Shown here: one piece after another, positions 25,300-33,062 of the stretch | How the letters are laid out: the number at the start of each line of letters is the position of its first letter | Position numbering within the stretch: position 1 is the first letter of the stretch | Source of the DNA: Ancylobacter moscoviensis | GTDB taxonomy: Bacteria; Pseudomonadota; Alphaproteobacteria; Rhizobiales; Xanthobacteraceae | NCBI RefSeq assembly: GCF_007559435.1 | Contig: NZ_VMBP01000005.1 | Coordinates: 186,001-250,000, forward strand | Length of the DNA: 64,000 nucleotides | Direction: 5' to 3' | Translations under genes and position numbers: made by a program | The notes under the pieces: generated by a model | Seen by the model: the letters and a program-made list of their open reading frames with translations, nothing else | Database searches by the model: none | Told to the model about the DNA's origin: nothing

Positions 25300-26394
25300 A
25301 TGCCCAGCCCTGCCGATAAAGCAAACGACGCGCCGGCGCTGGAGGTCATCCGCGCCTCGCGCCATTTCGGCGCCGTCAGGGGGCTGGACGACGTAACCGT
25401 CACCGCCGCGCGCGGCGAGTTCCTTACCATTCTCGGGCAGAGCGGCTCGGGCAAGACCACGCTCCTGCGCATCATCGCCGGGCTCGACCATCCGACCTCG
25501 GTCGCCGCGCTCCGCATCGGCGGCAAGGACGTGCTCGGCCTGCCGCCGAACAAGCGCAACGTCACCACCGTCTTCCAGCATTACGGCCTGTTTCCGCATA
25601 TGAGCGTCGGGCAGAACGTGGAATACGGCCTGAAGCTGCGGGGCGTCGGCGCGAGCGAGCGCCGGACCCGTGCCGAGGCGGCGCTGGCCACGGTGCGGCT
25701 GACCGACAAATATGACCGGCGCATCCACCAGCTCTCCGGTGGCGAGCGCCAGCGCGTCGCCCTTGCCCGCTCCATCCTGACCGAGCCGGACGTATTGCTG
25801 CTGGACGAGCCGCTCGGCGCGCTCGACGAGCGGCTGCGGCTCGACATGCAGATCGAGCTCGTGGAACTGCAACGCCGGCTCGGCATGACCTTCGTGTTCA
25901 TCACCCACAGCCAGGAAGAGGCGCTCACCATGAGCGACCGGGTCATCCTGATGAGGGGAGGGCGCATCGCGCAGGAAGGCACGCCGCGCGATCTGTTCGA
26001 ACGGCCCTGTTCGCGCTTCGCCGGCTCCTTCATGGGTGTCGAGAACATCATCGACGGCACGGTTGCCGATTTTGCCAACGGCATAGCGGGGATCGCCACG
26101 CCCGCCGGCATCTTCCACGGCCTCTGGACCGGCGTTGAGCCCCCGCGCGTCGGGCAGGCGGCGGCGCTGCTGCTGCGCGCCGAGAAGCTGCGCATCGGCA
26201 CGACCGCGTTCGCCGACAGCTTCGAAGGGCGGATTACCGCCCGGATCTACAAGGGCAAATACATCGACGTCGCAATGGAAACCCGCGTCGGCGTGATCCA
26301 CGCCCGCGCCTGGACCGACGAAGACCTCACTTCCGATACCGTGCGGATCGGCTGGTCCGCCGGCGATGCCAGATGCGTCCCCGCAGAGGGATGA
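25300..26394 (+). CDS. ABC transporter ATPase, PotA-like
   Basis: This 364-residue importer ATPase of the spermidine/putrescine/Fe type has Walker A GQSGSGKTT, signature LSGGERQRVALARS and Walker B VLLLDEPLGALDE, then the H-loop Thr-His in ITHSQEEA. A C-terminal TOBE domain follows. The start at 25300 (MPSPADKAND) is the first ATG giving a normal family N-terminus. It opens an ATPase, binding-protein, permease, permease operon divergent from hyuBA. The ligand is probably an amine or related cation. Confidence 0.88.
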   Translation: MPSPADKANDAPALEVIRASRHFGAVRGLDDVTVTAARGEFLTILGQSGSGKTTLLRIIAGLDHPTSVAALRIGGKDVLGLPPNKRNVTTVFQHYGLFPHMSVGQNVEYGLKLRGVGASERRTRAEAALATVRLTDKYDRRIHQLSGGERQRVALARSILTEPDVLLLDEPLGALDERLRLDMQIELVELQRRLGMTFVFITHSQEEALTMSDRVILMRGGRIAQEGTPRDLFERPCSRFAGSFMGVENIIDGTVADFANGIAGIATPAGIFHGLWTGVEPPRVGQAAALLLRAEKLRIGTTAFADSFEGRITARIYKGKYIDVAMETRVGVIHARAWTDEDLTSDTVRIGWSAGDARCVPAEG

Positions 26395-26431
26395 AGACCA
26401 CAAAACCTTCCAGAACCAGGAGAACAGGCAG

Positions 26432-27613
26432 ATGAACGGGCATGACCTCACCACGCCGCAGGGCCGGCCGGGCCTCAGCCGCCGTGCCGTCCTCAAAGCC
26501 GCGGCCGCCGGCGCCGCCGTGCTGACCACCCCGGCGCTGATCCGGCAGGCTCATGCCGCCGCGTCCACCGTGCGGATCATGGGCGTCGAAACCGCGGCAC
26601 TCAATGACTGGTCCTCCTTCGAGAAGGAAACCGGCCTGAAGGTCGAGTTCACCGGCATTAATTCCGATCCCGGCATCTTCCGCCAGGAAGTGGTCGCCAA
26701 TGCCGCCGGCGAGCGCATCGACATCTTCCTGATGGACGGCGGCATCGAGGATGAACTCGGCGCCAAGGGCTTCTTCGCGCCCATCGATCCGGCCAAGGTG
26801 AAGGGTTGGAGCGAGGCACCGGCGGCGGTGATGAACTCCCCGCTGGCACAGGGTCCCGACGGCAAGCAATACGGCATGCCGGTGGTGATGAACGCCGACT
26901 CCTTCGCCTATTATCCCGAGGTGATCGGCGAGGAGGAGCCGCTCTCCTACGCGCTGCTGTTCGAGAGCGACAAGACGCTCGGAAAGGTGGCGCTGGAGAA
27001 TACCTGGCTCACGTCCCTGCCGATGGCGGCCACCTATCTCAAGGTTGCCGGCAAGCAGGCGATCGGCGATCCCTCCAACATGACGCCGGAAGAGGCGAAG
27101 GCCGTCGTCGACTTCCTCATCGCGCGCAAGAAGGCCGGTCAGTTCCGCGCGCTCTGGTCGACCTTCGAGGAATCCATCGACCTGATGGCCCGCAAGGAAG
27201 TGGTGGCGATCAACTGCTGGGAACCGGCGGTGAAGGAACTGCGCAAGCAGGGCAAGGACGTGCGCTACGCCTTCACCAAGGAAGGCTACAACAAGTGGAT
27301 GATCTGCGCCTATGTGCCGAAGGAGGCTGCCACCGGCGGGCGCGCCGAGGTCGTCGCCAAGGCGCTCTCCGGCTTCCTCGGCGGTGCCTATGCGGCGCAG
27401 ATCGCCGTTCTGCGCGGCTATGCGACGGCCAACGCCAAGGCGGGCCTCGCCTACGCGGAGGCGCAGAAGATGTCAGCGGAGGATATCGAGTCGATCAAGG
27501 CCAACATCGCCAAGATCGAGAAGAAGTTCGCCGCCCCGCTGTTCTGGCAGAACGCCGCGCCGACGAACCTCCAGGCCATCGAGGCCGAATGGGAACGTTT
27601 CCGCCAGGCCTGA
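26432..27613 (+). CDS. Polyamine-type ABC solute-binding protein (Tat exported)
   Basis: This 393-residue periplasmic binding protein has a twin-arginine signal (LSRRAVLKAAAAGAAVL), so it folds in the cytoplasm before export. The body has the type II binding-protein pattern, with TAT-linked maturation near AHAAAS. The start at 26432 follows AGGAG. It is the second gene of the transporter operon next to hyuBA and probably captures the compound that the hydantoinase-like and aminotransferase enzymes degrade. Confidence 0.85.
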   Translation: MNGHDLTTPQGRPGLSRRAVLKAAAAGAAVLTTPALIRQAHAAASTVRIMGVETAALNDWSSFEKETGLKVEFTGINSDPGIFRQEVVANAAGERIDIFLMDGGIEDELGAKGFFAPIDPAKVKGWSEAPAAVMNSPLAQGPDGKQYGMPVVMNADSFAYYPEVIGEEEPLSYALLFESDKTLGKVALENTWLTSLPMAATYLKVAGKQAIGDPSNMTPEEAKAVVDFLIARKKAGQFRALWSTFEESIDLMARKEVVAINCWEPAVKELRKQGKDVRYAFTKEGYNKWMICAYVPKEAATGGRAEVVAKALSGFLGGAYAAQIAVLRGYATANAKAGLAYAEAQKMSAEDIESIKANIAKIEKKFAAPLFWQNAAPTNLQAIEAEWERFRQA

Positions 27614-27704
27614 TGCCGGGCCGGCTAACGCCGTATGATTGCGCGGGCGGCGGCAACACCGCCCGCGCGTTCCAGTCGCTTCACCCCCTGCGATCCACGG
27701 GCCG

Positions 27705-28556
27705 ATGCTACGCACCACCCTGATCCTCTTCATCGCCGTATGGGCGGTCTTTGTCGTGGTGCCGGTGGCGCTGCTGGTGCTGTGGTCCTTTCTCGAAATG
27801 AAGGACTACAGCTTCTCTTCCGGCCTGAGCACGGCCGCCTATGCCGCCGTCTTCGATTCCGGCCGCTACGAGGTCACCCTGCGCACCTTGCGCATCGCCG
27901 GCCTCGTGACTGCCATCGAGCTGGGCCTCGCGCTGCCTTTCGCGCTGTGGCTGGCCAAGGGCGTGCGCTCATCCATGCTCAAGGCGATGGTACTGGCGCT
28001 GCTGACCGTTCCCTTCTTCATCAGCCTTGCCTCGCGCACCATCGTCTGGCGTTCGGTGCTGTCGCGCAGCGGCCTCGTGAACACGGCGCTCATGCATTTC
28101 GGCATCGTCGAGCAGCCGGTCGACTGGCTGCTGTTCTCCGAATTCTCGGTTCATCTCGGCCTGCTGGCTCCCTCCTTTCCCACCATGGTGCTGCCGATCT
28201 TCCTCTCCATCTCGCTGATCGACGACGAGCTGATCGAGGCGGCGCGCGATCTCGGGGCACCGCCGGCCAAGGTGCTGGGCGACGTGATCCTACCGCTGGC
28301 GCTGCCCGGCATCATCGCCGGCATCATTTTCACCTTCGTGCCGCTGCTGGGCGAGACGGTGGTGCCACAGCTCCTTGGCGGCGGACGGGTATCGATGCTC
28401 GGCGCCTCGATCTCCAGCCTGCTTCAGGTGCTGAACTATCCCGTTGCCGCCGCGCTCTCCACGCTGGTGCTCGGCATCCTCGCGGCGTTGTTCATTGCGC
28501 TGCGTCTCATCGGCGGCGGCTCCATCGCCGCCGTCTTCGAGGGCATGAAGCGATGA
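27705..28556 (+). CDS. ABC permease (PotB-like)
   Basis: This 283-residue inner-membrane permease has about six hydrophobic segments and the EAA loop motif IEAARDLGAPPAKVLGDVILP that contacts the ATPase. The start at 27705 is set by the first hydrophobic segment. It overlaps the second permease by four bases (ATGA). It is part of the ABC importer beside the hydantoinase genes. Confidence 0.9.
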   Translation: MLRTTLILFIAVWAVFVVVPVALLVLWSFLEMKDYSFSSGLSTAAYAAVFDSGRYEVTLRTLRIAGLVTAIELGLALPFALWLAKGVRSSMLKAMVLALLTVPFFISLASRTIVWRSVLSRSGLVNTALMHFGIVEQPVDWLLFSEFSVHLGLLAPSFPTMVLPIFLSISLIDDELIEAARDLGAPPAKVLGDVILPLALPGIIAGIIFTFVPLLGETVVPQLLGGGRVSMLGASISSLLQVLNYPVAAALSTLVLGILAALFIALRLIGGGSIAAVFEGMKR

Positions 28557-29419
28557 GCGCACCCGGCACGATCACGCGCATGGCGGCGGACGCGCCGCCC
28601 GAGGTTCGTCCCGTCCACGTTCGCGCCGGCCGGCTGGAGCACCGTCTCGGCCTGCTCGCTGCGCTCGGCGGCTTCGGCATGATCGCGCTCACCTATGCGC
28701 CGATGCTTTGGCTCGGCATCATGTCCGTCAGCGCCGATCCGCTCGGCGGGCTGCCGGGGCCCTTCACGCTGGAATGGTACGATCGGCTGTTCACCGATCG
28801 GCGCTGGGTCGGCCCGCTGCTCGCCAGCATGGGCTGCGGCGCCGTGGTCGGCCTCGCCTGCGCGGCCTCGGGACTGCTGGTGGCACGGGCACTGCCGCAA
28901 CTGCGCGCGCGTGGCGCCCTGCTCATCGCCTTCCTGGCGCCGCTCTTCATCCCCGGCGTGCTGCTGGGGGCGGGGCTTTTCCTCTATCTGCGTGTCTTTC
29001 TCGGGCTGCGGCTGGGGTGGTGGTCGGTCTTCCTCGCCCATTTCGCCTGGGCTTATCCCTTCGCGCTGCTGGCGCTGCTGGTGACGACCACACGTTTCGA
29101 CACGCGGCTGAACGATGCCGCCGCCGATCTCGGGGCCGGTCCCTGGCGGCGCTTCGTCGATGTCGAGTTCCCGCTGATCATGCCGGGGGTGGTCTCGGCG
29201 GCGCTGTTCGGCTTCCTGCTGTCGTTCAACGAGCTCGCGCGAACCATCCTGCTGCGCGGAACGGCAACGACGCTGCCGCTTTTCGAATGGGCGCAGGCGA
29301 CCTCGCACTCCTCCAACGTGCCGCTGATCTTCGCTCTCGCGACGCTGGTGCTGCTCGCCAGTCTCCTGCTGATCGGTGTCTCGTTCTGGATGCTCTTCGG
29401 GAGAGCGGCCGACCGGTAA
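28553..29419 (+). CDS. ABC permease (PotC-like)
   Basis: This 288-residue second permease of the importer has about six membrane segments and the EAA loop NDAAADLGAGPWRRFVDVEFP. The start at 28553 overlaps the preceding stop in an ATGA junction. An open frame runs a long way upstream, but that part is the wrong frame of the first permease. It ends the four-gene transporter operon. Confidence 0.9.
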   Translation: MSAPGTITRMAADAPPEVRPVHVRAGRLEHRLGLLAALGGFGMIALTYAPMLWLGIMSVSADPLGGLPGPFTLEWYDRLFTDRRWVGPLLASMGCGAVVGLACAASGLLVARALPQLRARGALLIAFLAPLFIPGVLLGAGLFLYLRVFLGLRLGWWSVFLAHFAWAYPFALLALLVTTTRFDTRLNDAAADLGAGPWRRFVDVEFPLIMPGVVSAALFGFLLSFNELARTILLRGTATTLPLFEWAQATSHSSNVPLIFALATLVLLASLLLIGVSFWMLFGRAADR

Positions 29420-29540
29420 GCGGGAAGACGCGTGGGCCGAAGGTCTCGCGCCCGGTTTCCATGAATGCCGGAGCTTTGCCGCGGCCGCCCCGATAGCGGC
29501 GGCGGCACGCGCGGCTGCGCGGCCGCCGGATTGCCCCGCC

Positions 29541-30596
29541 TTACTTCAGGCCGCGCGTCAGCACGGACAGCCAGTCGGCCTCGGTGATGACCCCGACCGG
29601 GCGGCTGTCCTGGTCGACGATGAAGACAGCGTGCACGCGGTCCTCCGCATAGCGCGCGAGGAGATCGATGGCGGGATGCGTGGGCGCCGCGGTCGAGGCC
29701 GGCGACATGATTTCCCGGACCGTCGCGGCGGGCCGGACGAGCTCGCGCAGGCCGACCGCCCCGACGACGCGGCCGTCGTCGTCGAGCACCGGGAGCCGCC
29801 GCACGTCCTTCTCGACGAGCCGCGCGCGCGCCTCTTCCGGGGACGCCGACGCGGCCACCGAGATGACGTGGGGCGTCATCAGGTCGCGGCAGGCGAGCTG
29901 CCGGTAGGAGCGCGCGAGCGCCCGCTGCTTGATGGTCTGCAGGATGGTCTCGAGGTCCGCCGGGCTGATATCGAAGGTCTCGCCGAGTTCGTCGAGGGCC
30001 TCCGTCACGTCGCTGCGGCTGAAGGTCCATGGCGGCGTGTCGGGCGAGGGCGGCGCGGCCGGCACATGGGGGTAGGCGTGGCCGGAAAACCGGTGATAGA
30101 TCCACGCGCTTCCCACCAGGATCACGGCGTTGGTACCGACCGGGAGGAGCGGGAAGAGGTAACTCGACGAGGCGCCGGCGAACAGGCCGACGAGCGCCGC
30201 CGCCCCTCCGGGCGGGTGCAGGCAGCGCAGCAGCGACATGGCGGCGATAGCGCCGCCCACCGCGAGGGCCGCCGACAGCGCCGAGAGCGGCATGAAATGG
30301 GCGATGACGACGCCGATGAAGGCGGAGATGACGTTGCCGCCGATGGCCGGCCAGGGCTGGGCCATCGGGCTCGCCGGCACCGCGAAGAGCAGCACGGCGG
30401 AAGCGCCCATCGGCGGGACGATCCACAGAAGCTGCCGCGTGTCCTCGGCCGCGAAGGCGGTGAGGAAGGCGGTGAGCCCGATGCCGATCAGGGCGCCGAG
30501 GCTGGCAAGCAGCCGGTCGCGCAGCGTGGCACCCGCGAGAATGGGGCGGAAGAGCTTTATGCGTGCAAAGTCCGACAAGACCGACTCCAAAGGCAC
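29541..30596 (-). CDS. HPP family membrane protein with CBS pair
   Basis: This 351-residue protein has an N-terminal HPP domain of four or more membrane segments containing the name-giving CLHPPGGAAAL motif (about residue 125). Two CBS domains follow at about residues 230-345 (LMTPHVISV, then IMSPASTAAPTHPAIDLL). HPP proteins are linked to nitrite transport in plastids and cyanobacteria; CBS pairs sense adenine nucleotides. It lies downstream of an NsrR-like repressor on the same strand, which supports a nitrogen-oxide link. The transport substrate is inferred only. Confidence 0.85.
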   Translation of the reverse strand: MPLESVLSDFARIKLFRPILAGATLRDRLLASLGALIGIGLTAFLTAFAAEDTRQLLWIVPPMGASAVLLFAVPASPMAQPWPAIGGNVISAFIGVVIAHFMPLSALSAALAVGGAIAAMSLLRCLHPPGGAAALVGLFAGASSSYLFPLLPVGTNAVILVGSAWIYHRFSGHAYPHVPAAPPSPDTPPWTFSRSDVTEALDELGETFDISPADLETILQTIKQRALARSYRQLACRDLMTPHVISVAASASPEEARARLVEKDVRRLPVLDDDGRVVGAVGLRELVRPAATVREIMSPASTAAPTHPAIDLLARYAEDRVHAVFIVDQDSRPVGVITEADWLSVLTRGLK

Positions 30597-30729
30597 TGTA
30601 AGGAAAAGGCACTGGAGGCATCCGCTGGCAGTGGAAGCCTGCGGGGCCCGGCGAAGGACCGGCCGCCGAGACGCCCTGCCGGGCCCCTCGGCCCGACCGG
30701 CGCGGAAGGCGAACGGTGCGAAAGCGATA

Positions 30730-31188
30730 TCACTGCCGGGCCAGATGAGGGGAGGCCCGGTCGCGGCCGAGGGACTGGATGAGACTGCCGAAGCCGTGCC
30801 GGCGGGTGAGCAGGTCCGCGAGGCTGTAGCCGTCCAGCACCGAGAGGAACGCCATCAGCGCCTCGTCCAGCACCGAGGACAGGCCGCACCCGGCGGGAGA
30901 GAGGACGCAGCTCGGGCAATCGACCAGCTGCAGATCGTCTTCCGTATGCCGCAGCAATTGGCCGACATTGATCTGAGCGGCGGGGCGCGCAAGGCGGAAG
31001 CCGCCGTTGCGGCCGCGCGTGCTGACGACGAACCCCGCCCTGCCGAGATCGTTGAGCACCTTCATGAGGTGATTCTGCGAGATGCCGTACGCCGCCGCCA
31101 TTTCGGAGATCGAGCAGGGCTGGTCGTCTCGCGCCGCGAGGTAGAGGAGGACGCGCATCGCATAGTCTGAGTAGCGGGTCAGTCGCAT
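30730..31188 (-). CDS. nsrR: Rrf2-family NO-responsive repressor, NsrR-like
   Basis: This 152-residue Rrf2 repressor has winged-HTH residues ISEMAAAYGISQNHLMKVL and three cysteines, C91, C94 and C101 (DCPSCVLSPAGC), for an iron-sulfur cluster. NsrR loses DNA binding when NO reacts with its cluster. The cysteine spacing (CX2CX6C) differs a little from the Escherichia coli protein, so NsrR is a close but not absolute call. It is divergent from a flavohemoglobin-type reductase gene, the classic NsrR target, with a palindrome between them. Confidence 0.82.
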   Translation of the reverse strand: MRLTRYSDYAMRVLLYLAARDDQPCSISEMAAAYGISQNHLMKVLNDLGRAGFVVSTRGRNGGFRLARPAAQINVGQLLRHTEDDLQLVDCPSCVLSPAGCGLSSVLDEALMAFLSVLDGYSLADLLTRRHGFGSLIQSLGRDRASPHLARQ

Positions 31189-31223
31189 GATGCGTGCCTG
31201 GAGCTTTTCTAACGAGCCAATAC

Positions 31224-31240
31224 ATGTATACCATATACAT
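31224..31240. promoter_or_regulatory. Candidate NsrR box
   Basis: A 17-base dyad with perfect arms ATGTATA/TATACAT around CCA lies between nsrR and the reductase-PAS gene. Its position allows repression in both directions. Its AT-rich ATG/CAT ends resemble known NsrR half-sites. Confidence 0.65.
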
Positions 31241-31262
31241 CATTTGATCGGGAGGCCAGCTC

Positions 31263-32576
31263 ATGACGGACACGACGGCATCAACCGACACGCTCCCGGT
31301 GCCGGGCGATCTCGGGCGGGCGCCGCGTCCGTTCGTCATCGAAAGTCGCCATCCGGAAAGCGAGACGATCACCTCGTTCCGGCTGAGGCCCACGGATGGG
31401 AACCCGCCCTGGCCGCATGTCGCCGGCCAGCATATGACACTGTTCGCGGAGGTGCCGGGACAGGGGCTGCAGAAGCGCAACTACACGATCTCCTCCGCGC
31501 CCGACGGCCGAACCTACCGGATCTCGGTGAAGCGCGAGGCGCAGGGCACGGTCTCCCGCTGGCTCCATGACGAGGCCCGGCCCGGCGCGCCGGTGAGCGT
31601 CGCGCCGCCCGACGGCAGCTTCGTCCTGCCGGCGGACGATGCGCGCCCGGTCGTCATGCTCAGCGCCGGCGTCGGGCTTACGCCGATGGTGGCGATGCTG
31701 GAGGCGGCAGCGGCCGACCGGCGGGCGGGGGATCTGCTGTTCGTGCACGGCACGCGGGACGGGGCGACGCATGCCTTCGGTCCGCATGTGCGCGAGCTGG
31801 CGGCGGGGGGCGCCGGCATCCGCACGACCTTCTTCTATTCGCAGCCGCGCGCGGCTGATGTGGCGGGGCGCGACTTCGACGTCGCCGGCCATGTGAGCCT
31901 CGACTGGCTGGCCGGGCACACGCCGCTCGACACGGCGGAATATTTCGTCTGCGGCCCGCTGCGTTTCCTGCGCAGCTTCGTGCCCGGCCTCGTGCAGCGC
32001 GGCGTGCCGCCGGAGCGGGTGCATTACGAGTTCTTCGGCGATGTCGAGGACCTGTTCGGCGAGGCGACGTCGCAGCAGAGCCCGCCTGCTTCCGGCGCGG
32101 TAGTGGCGGCGCGCCGCTCGCAGGCCATCGGCGGGTTCGAGCGCGCGGCGATCGGCGCGGCGCTGCTCGACAGCGCCGCCGACGCGGTCGTCGCCAGCGA
32201 TGCCGAAGGCGCCATCGTGCTGTGGAACGCTGGCTCTGAGCGCATCTTCGGCTTCACCGAGGACGAAGCCCTCGGCCAGTCGCTCGACATCATCATTCCC
32301 GAGCCGTTTCGCGCGCGGCATTGGGAGGGCTATCGCGAGACGGTGGCTTCCGGCCAGAGCCGCTACGGCGCCGGCGACCTGCTCGCCGTGCCGGGCCTGC
32401 ACCGCGACGGCCGGCGCATCTCGATCGAGTTCACCATCGTGCTGCTGAAGGACGCGGCCGGGAAGGTGACAGGCATGGTCGCCTTGGTCCGCGATGTCAC
32501 CGCCCGGTTCGAGGAGACGAAGGCGCTGCGCAAGCGGGTCGCGGCGCTGGAGGAGCAAGCGGCGTCACCGGGCTGA
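31263..32576 (+). CDS. Globin-less flavohemoglobin-type reductase fused to PAS domain
   Basis: This 437-residue protein starts with the FAD/NAD(P)H reductase module of Hmp: RNYTISSAP (flavin), LSAGVGLTPMVAML (nucleotide) and YFVCGPLRFL, ending VHYEFFGDVEDLFGE. The globin domain that normally precedes this module is absent. Instead, a PAS domain follows at about residues 293-410 (ADAVVASDAEGAIVLWNAG...FGFTEDEALGQ), then a short coiled-coil-like tail. It is divergent from nsrR. A role as an NO- or redox-dependent electron donor or sensor is plausible but unproven. Confidence 0.85.
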   Translation: MTDTTASTDTLPVPGDLGRAPRPFVIESRHPESETITSFRLRPTDGNPPWPHVAGQHMTLFAEVPGQGLQKRNYTISSAPDGRTYRISVKREAQGTVSRWLHDEARPGAPVSVAPPDGSFVLPADDARPVVMLSAGVGLTPMVAMLEAAAADRRAGDLLFVHGTRDGATHAFGPHVRELAAGGAGIRTTFFYSQPRAADVAGRDFDVAGHVSLDWLAGHTPLDTAEYFVCGPLRFLRSFVPGLVQRGVPPERVHYEFFGDVEDLFGEATSQQSPPASGAVVAARRSQAIGGFERAAIGAALLDSAADAVVASDAEGAIVLWNAGSERIFGFTEDEALGQSLDIIIPEPFRARHWEGYRETVASGQSRYGAGDLLAVPGLHRDGRRISIEFTIVLLKDAAGKVTGMVALVRDVTARFEETKALRKRVAALEEQAASPG

Positions 32577-33062
32577 GGGGAGAGCGCGTGCCGCGAGGAT
32601 CGTGGCGAGCGCCCGCTCGACCGCTTCCTCTGTCTCGGGCGAGGCGGCGCGTGGACCCAGTACATGGCCGATCACCTCGTGCAGGGGCCGACCGGCCGGT
32701 AGCGCGCGGCGCTGCAGCCAGGCTTCGGCCAGCGCGAGCTGCAACTTCTCCGCGCTGAGTTCCACGGCCTTGACGGCCGAGCGGAGCTTTTCCTTTTCCG
32801 CGTCTCGACCGGGAAGAGGCGCGCGGAGATGGCGGCGCGCCGCGCGCAGCGGCAGCACGACGCCCTCCCGCCAGTCCTTCATTTCCTCCCGCAGCGCTTC
32901 CACGGCATTGCCGTCCAATGGTCGGCCGTGGATGTCGGCATAGATGGCCGTAAGGAGGAGGATGACATCGGCACCCGCCTCGTCCTGCAGGGTGAGACAC
33001 GCGGCCGAGACGCCGGGCCGGGCGTAGAAATCCAGCGCGAAATCCCAAAACGTGGTCATCAC
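32565..33062 (-). CDS. TIGR02444 family protein (unknown function)
   Basis: This 165-residue cytoplasmic protein is recognised from its start, FWDFALDFYARPGVSAACLTLQD, followed by GADVILLLTAIYADIHGR. The family has no known function. It is the last gene of an eight-gene minus-strand operon, overlapping the preceding oxidoreductase gene by four bases. Its own 3' end overlaps the convergent reductase-PAS gene by 12 bases. Being locked into this operon suggests a role with the dehydrogenase or decarboxylase encoded before it. Confidence 0.75.
   Translation of the reverse strand: MMTTFWDFALDFYARPGVSAACLTLQDEAGADVILLLTAIYADIHGRPLDGNAVEALREEMKDWREGVVLPLRAARRHLRAPLPGRDAEKEKLRSAVKAVELSAEKLQLALAEAWLQRRALPAGRPLHEVIGHVLGPRAASPETEEAVERALATILAARALPSAR

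Noticed and set aside
27635-28552. Apparent 5' extension of the second permease near 28.5 kb
   Set aside because: It is the wrong frame of the first permease; the real start overlaps the stop at 28553.
29053-30621. 522-codon minus-strand frame around the HPP-CBS gene
   Set aside because: It overlaps the HPP-CBS gene in another frame and lacks domain features; the 29541-30596 frame carries the HPP and CBS motifs.
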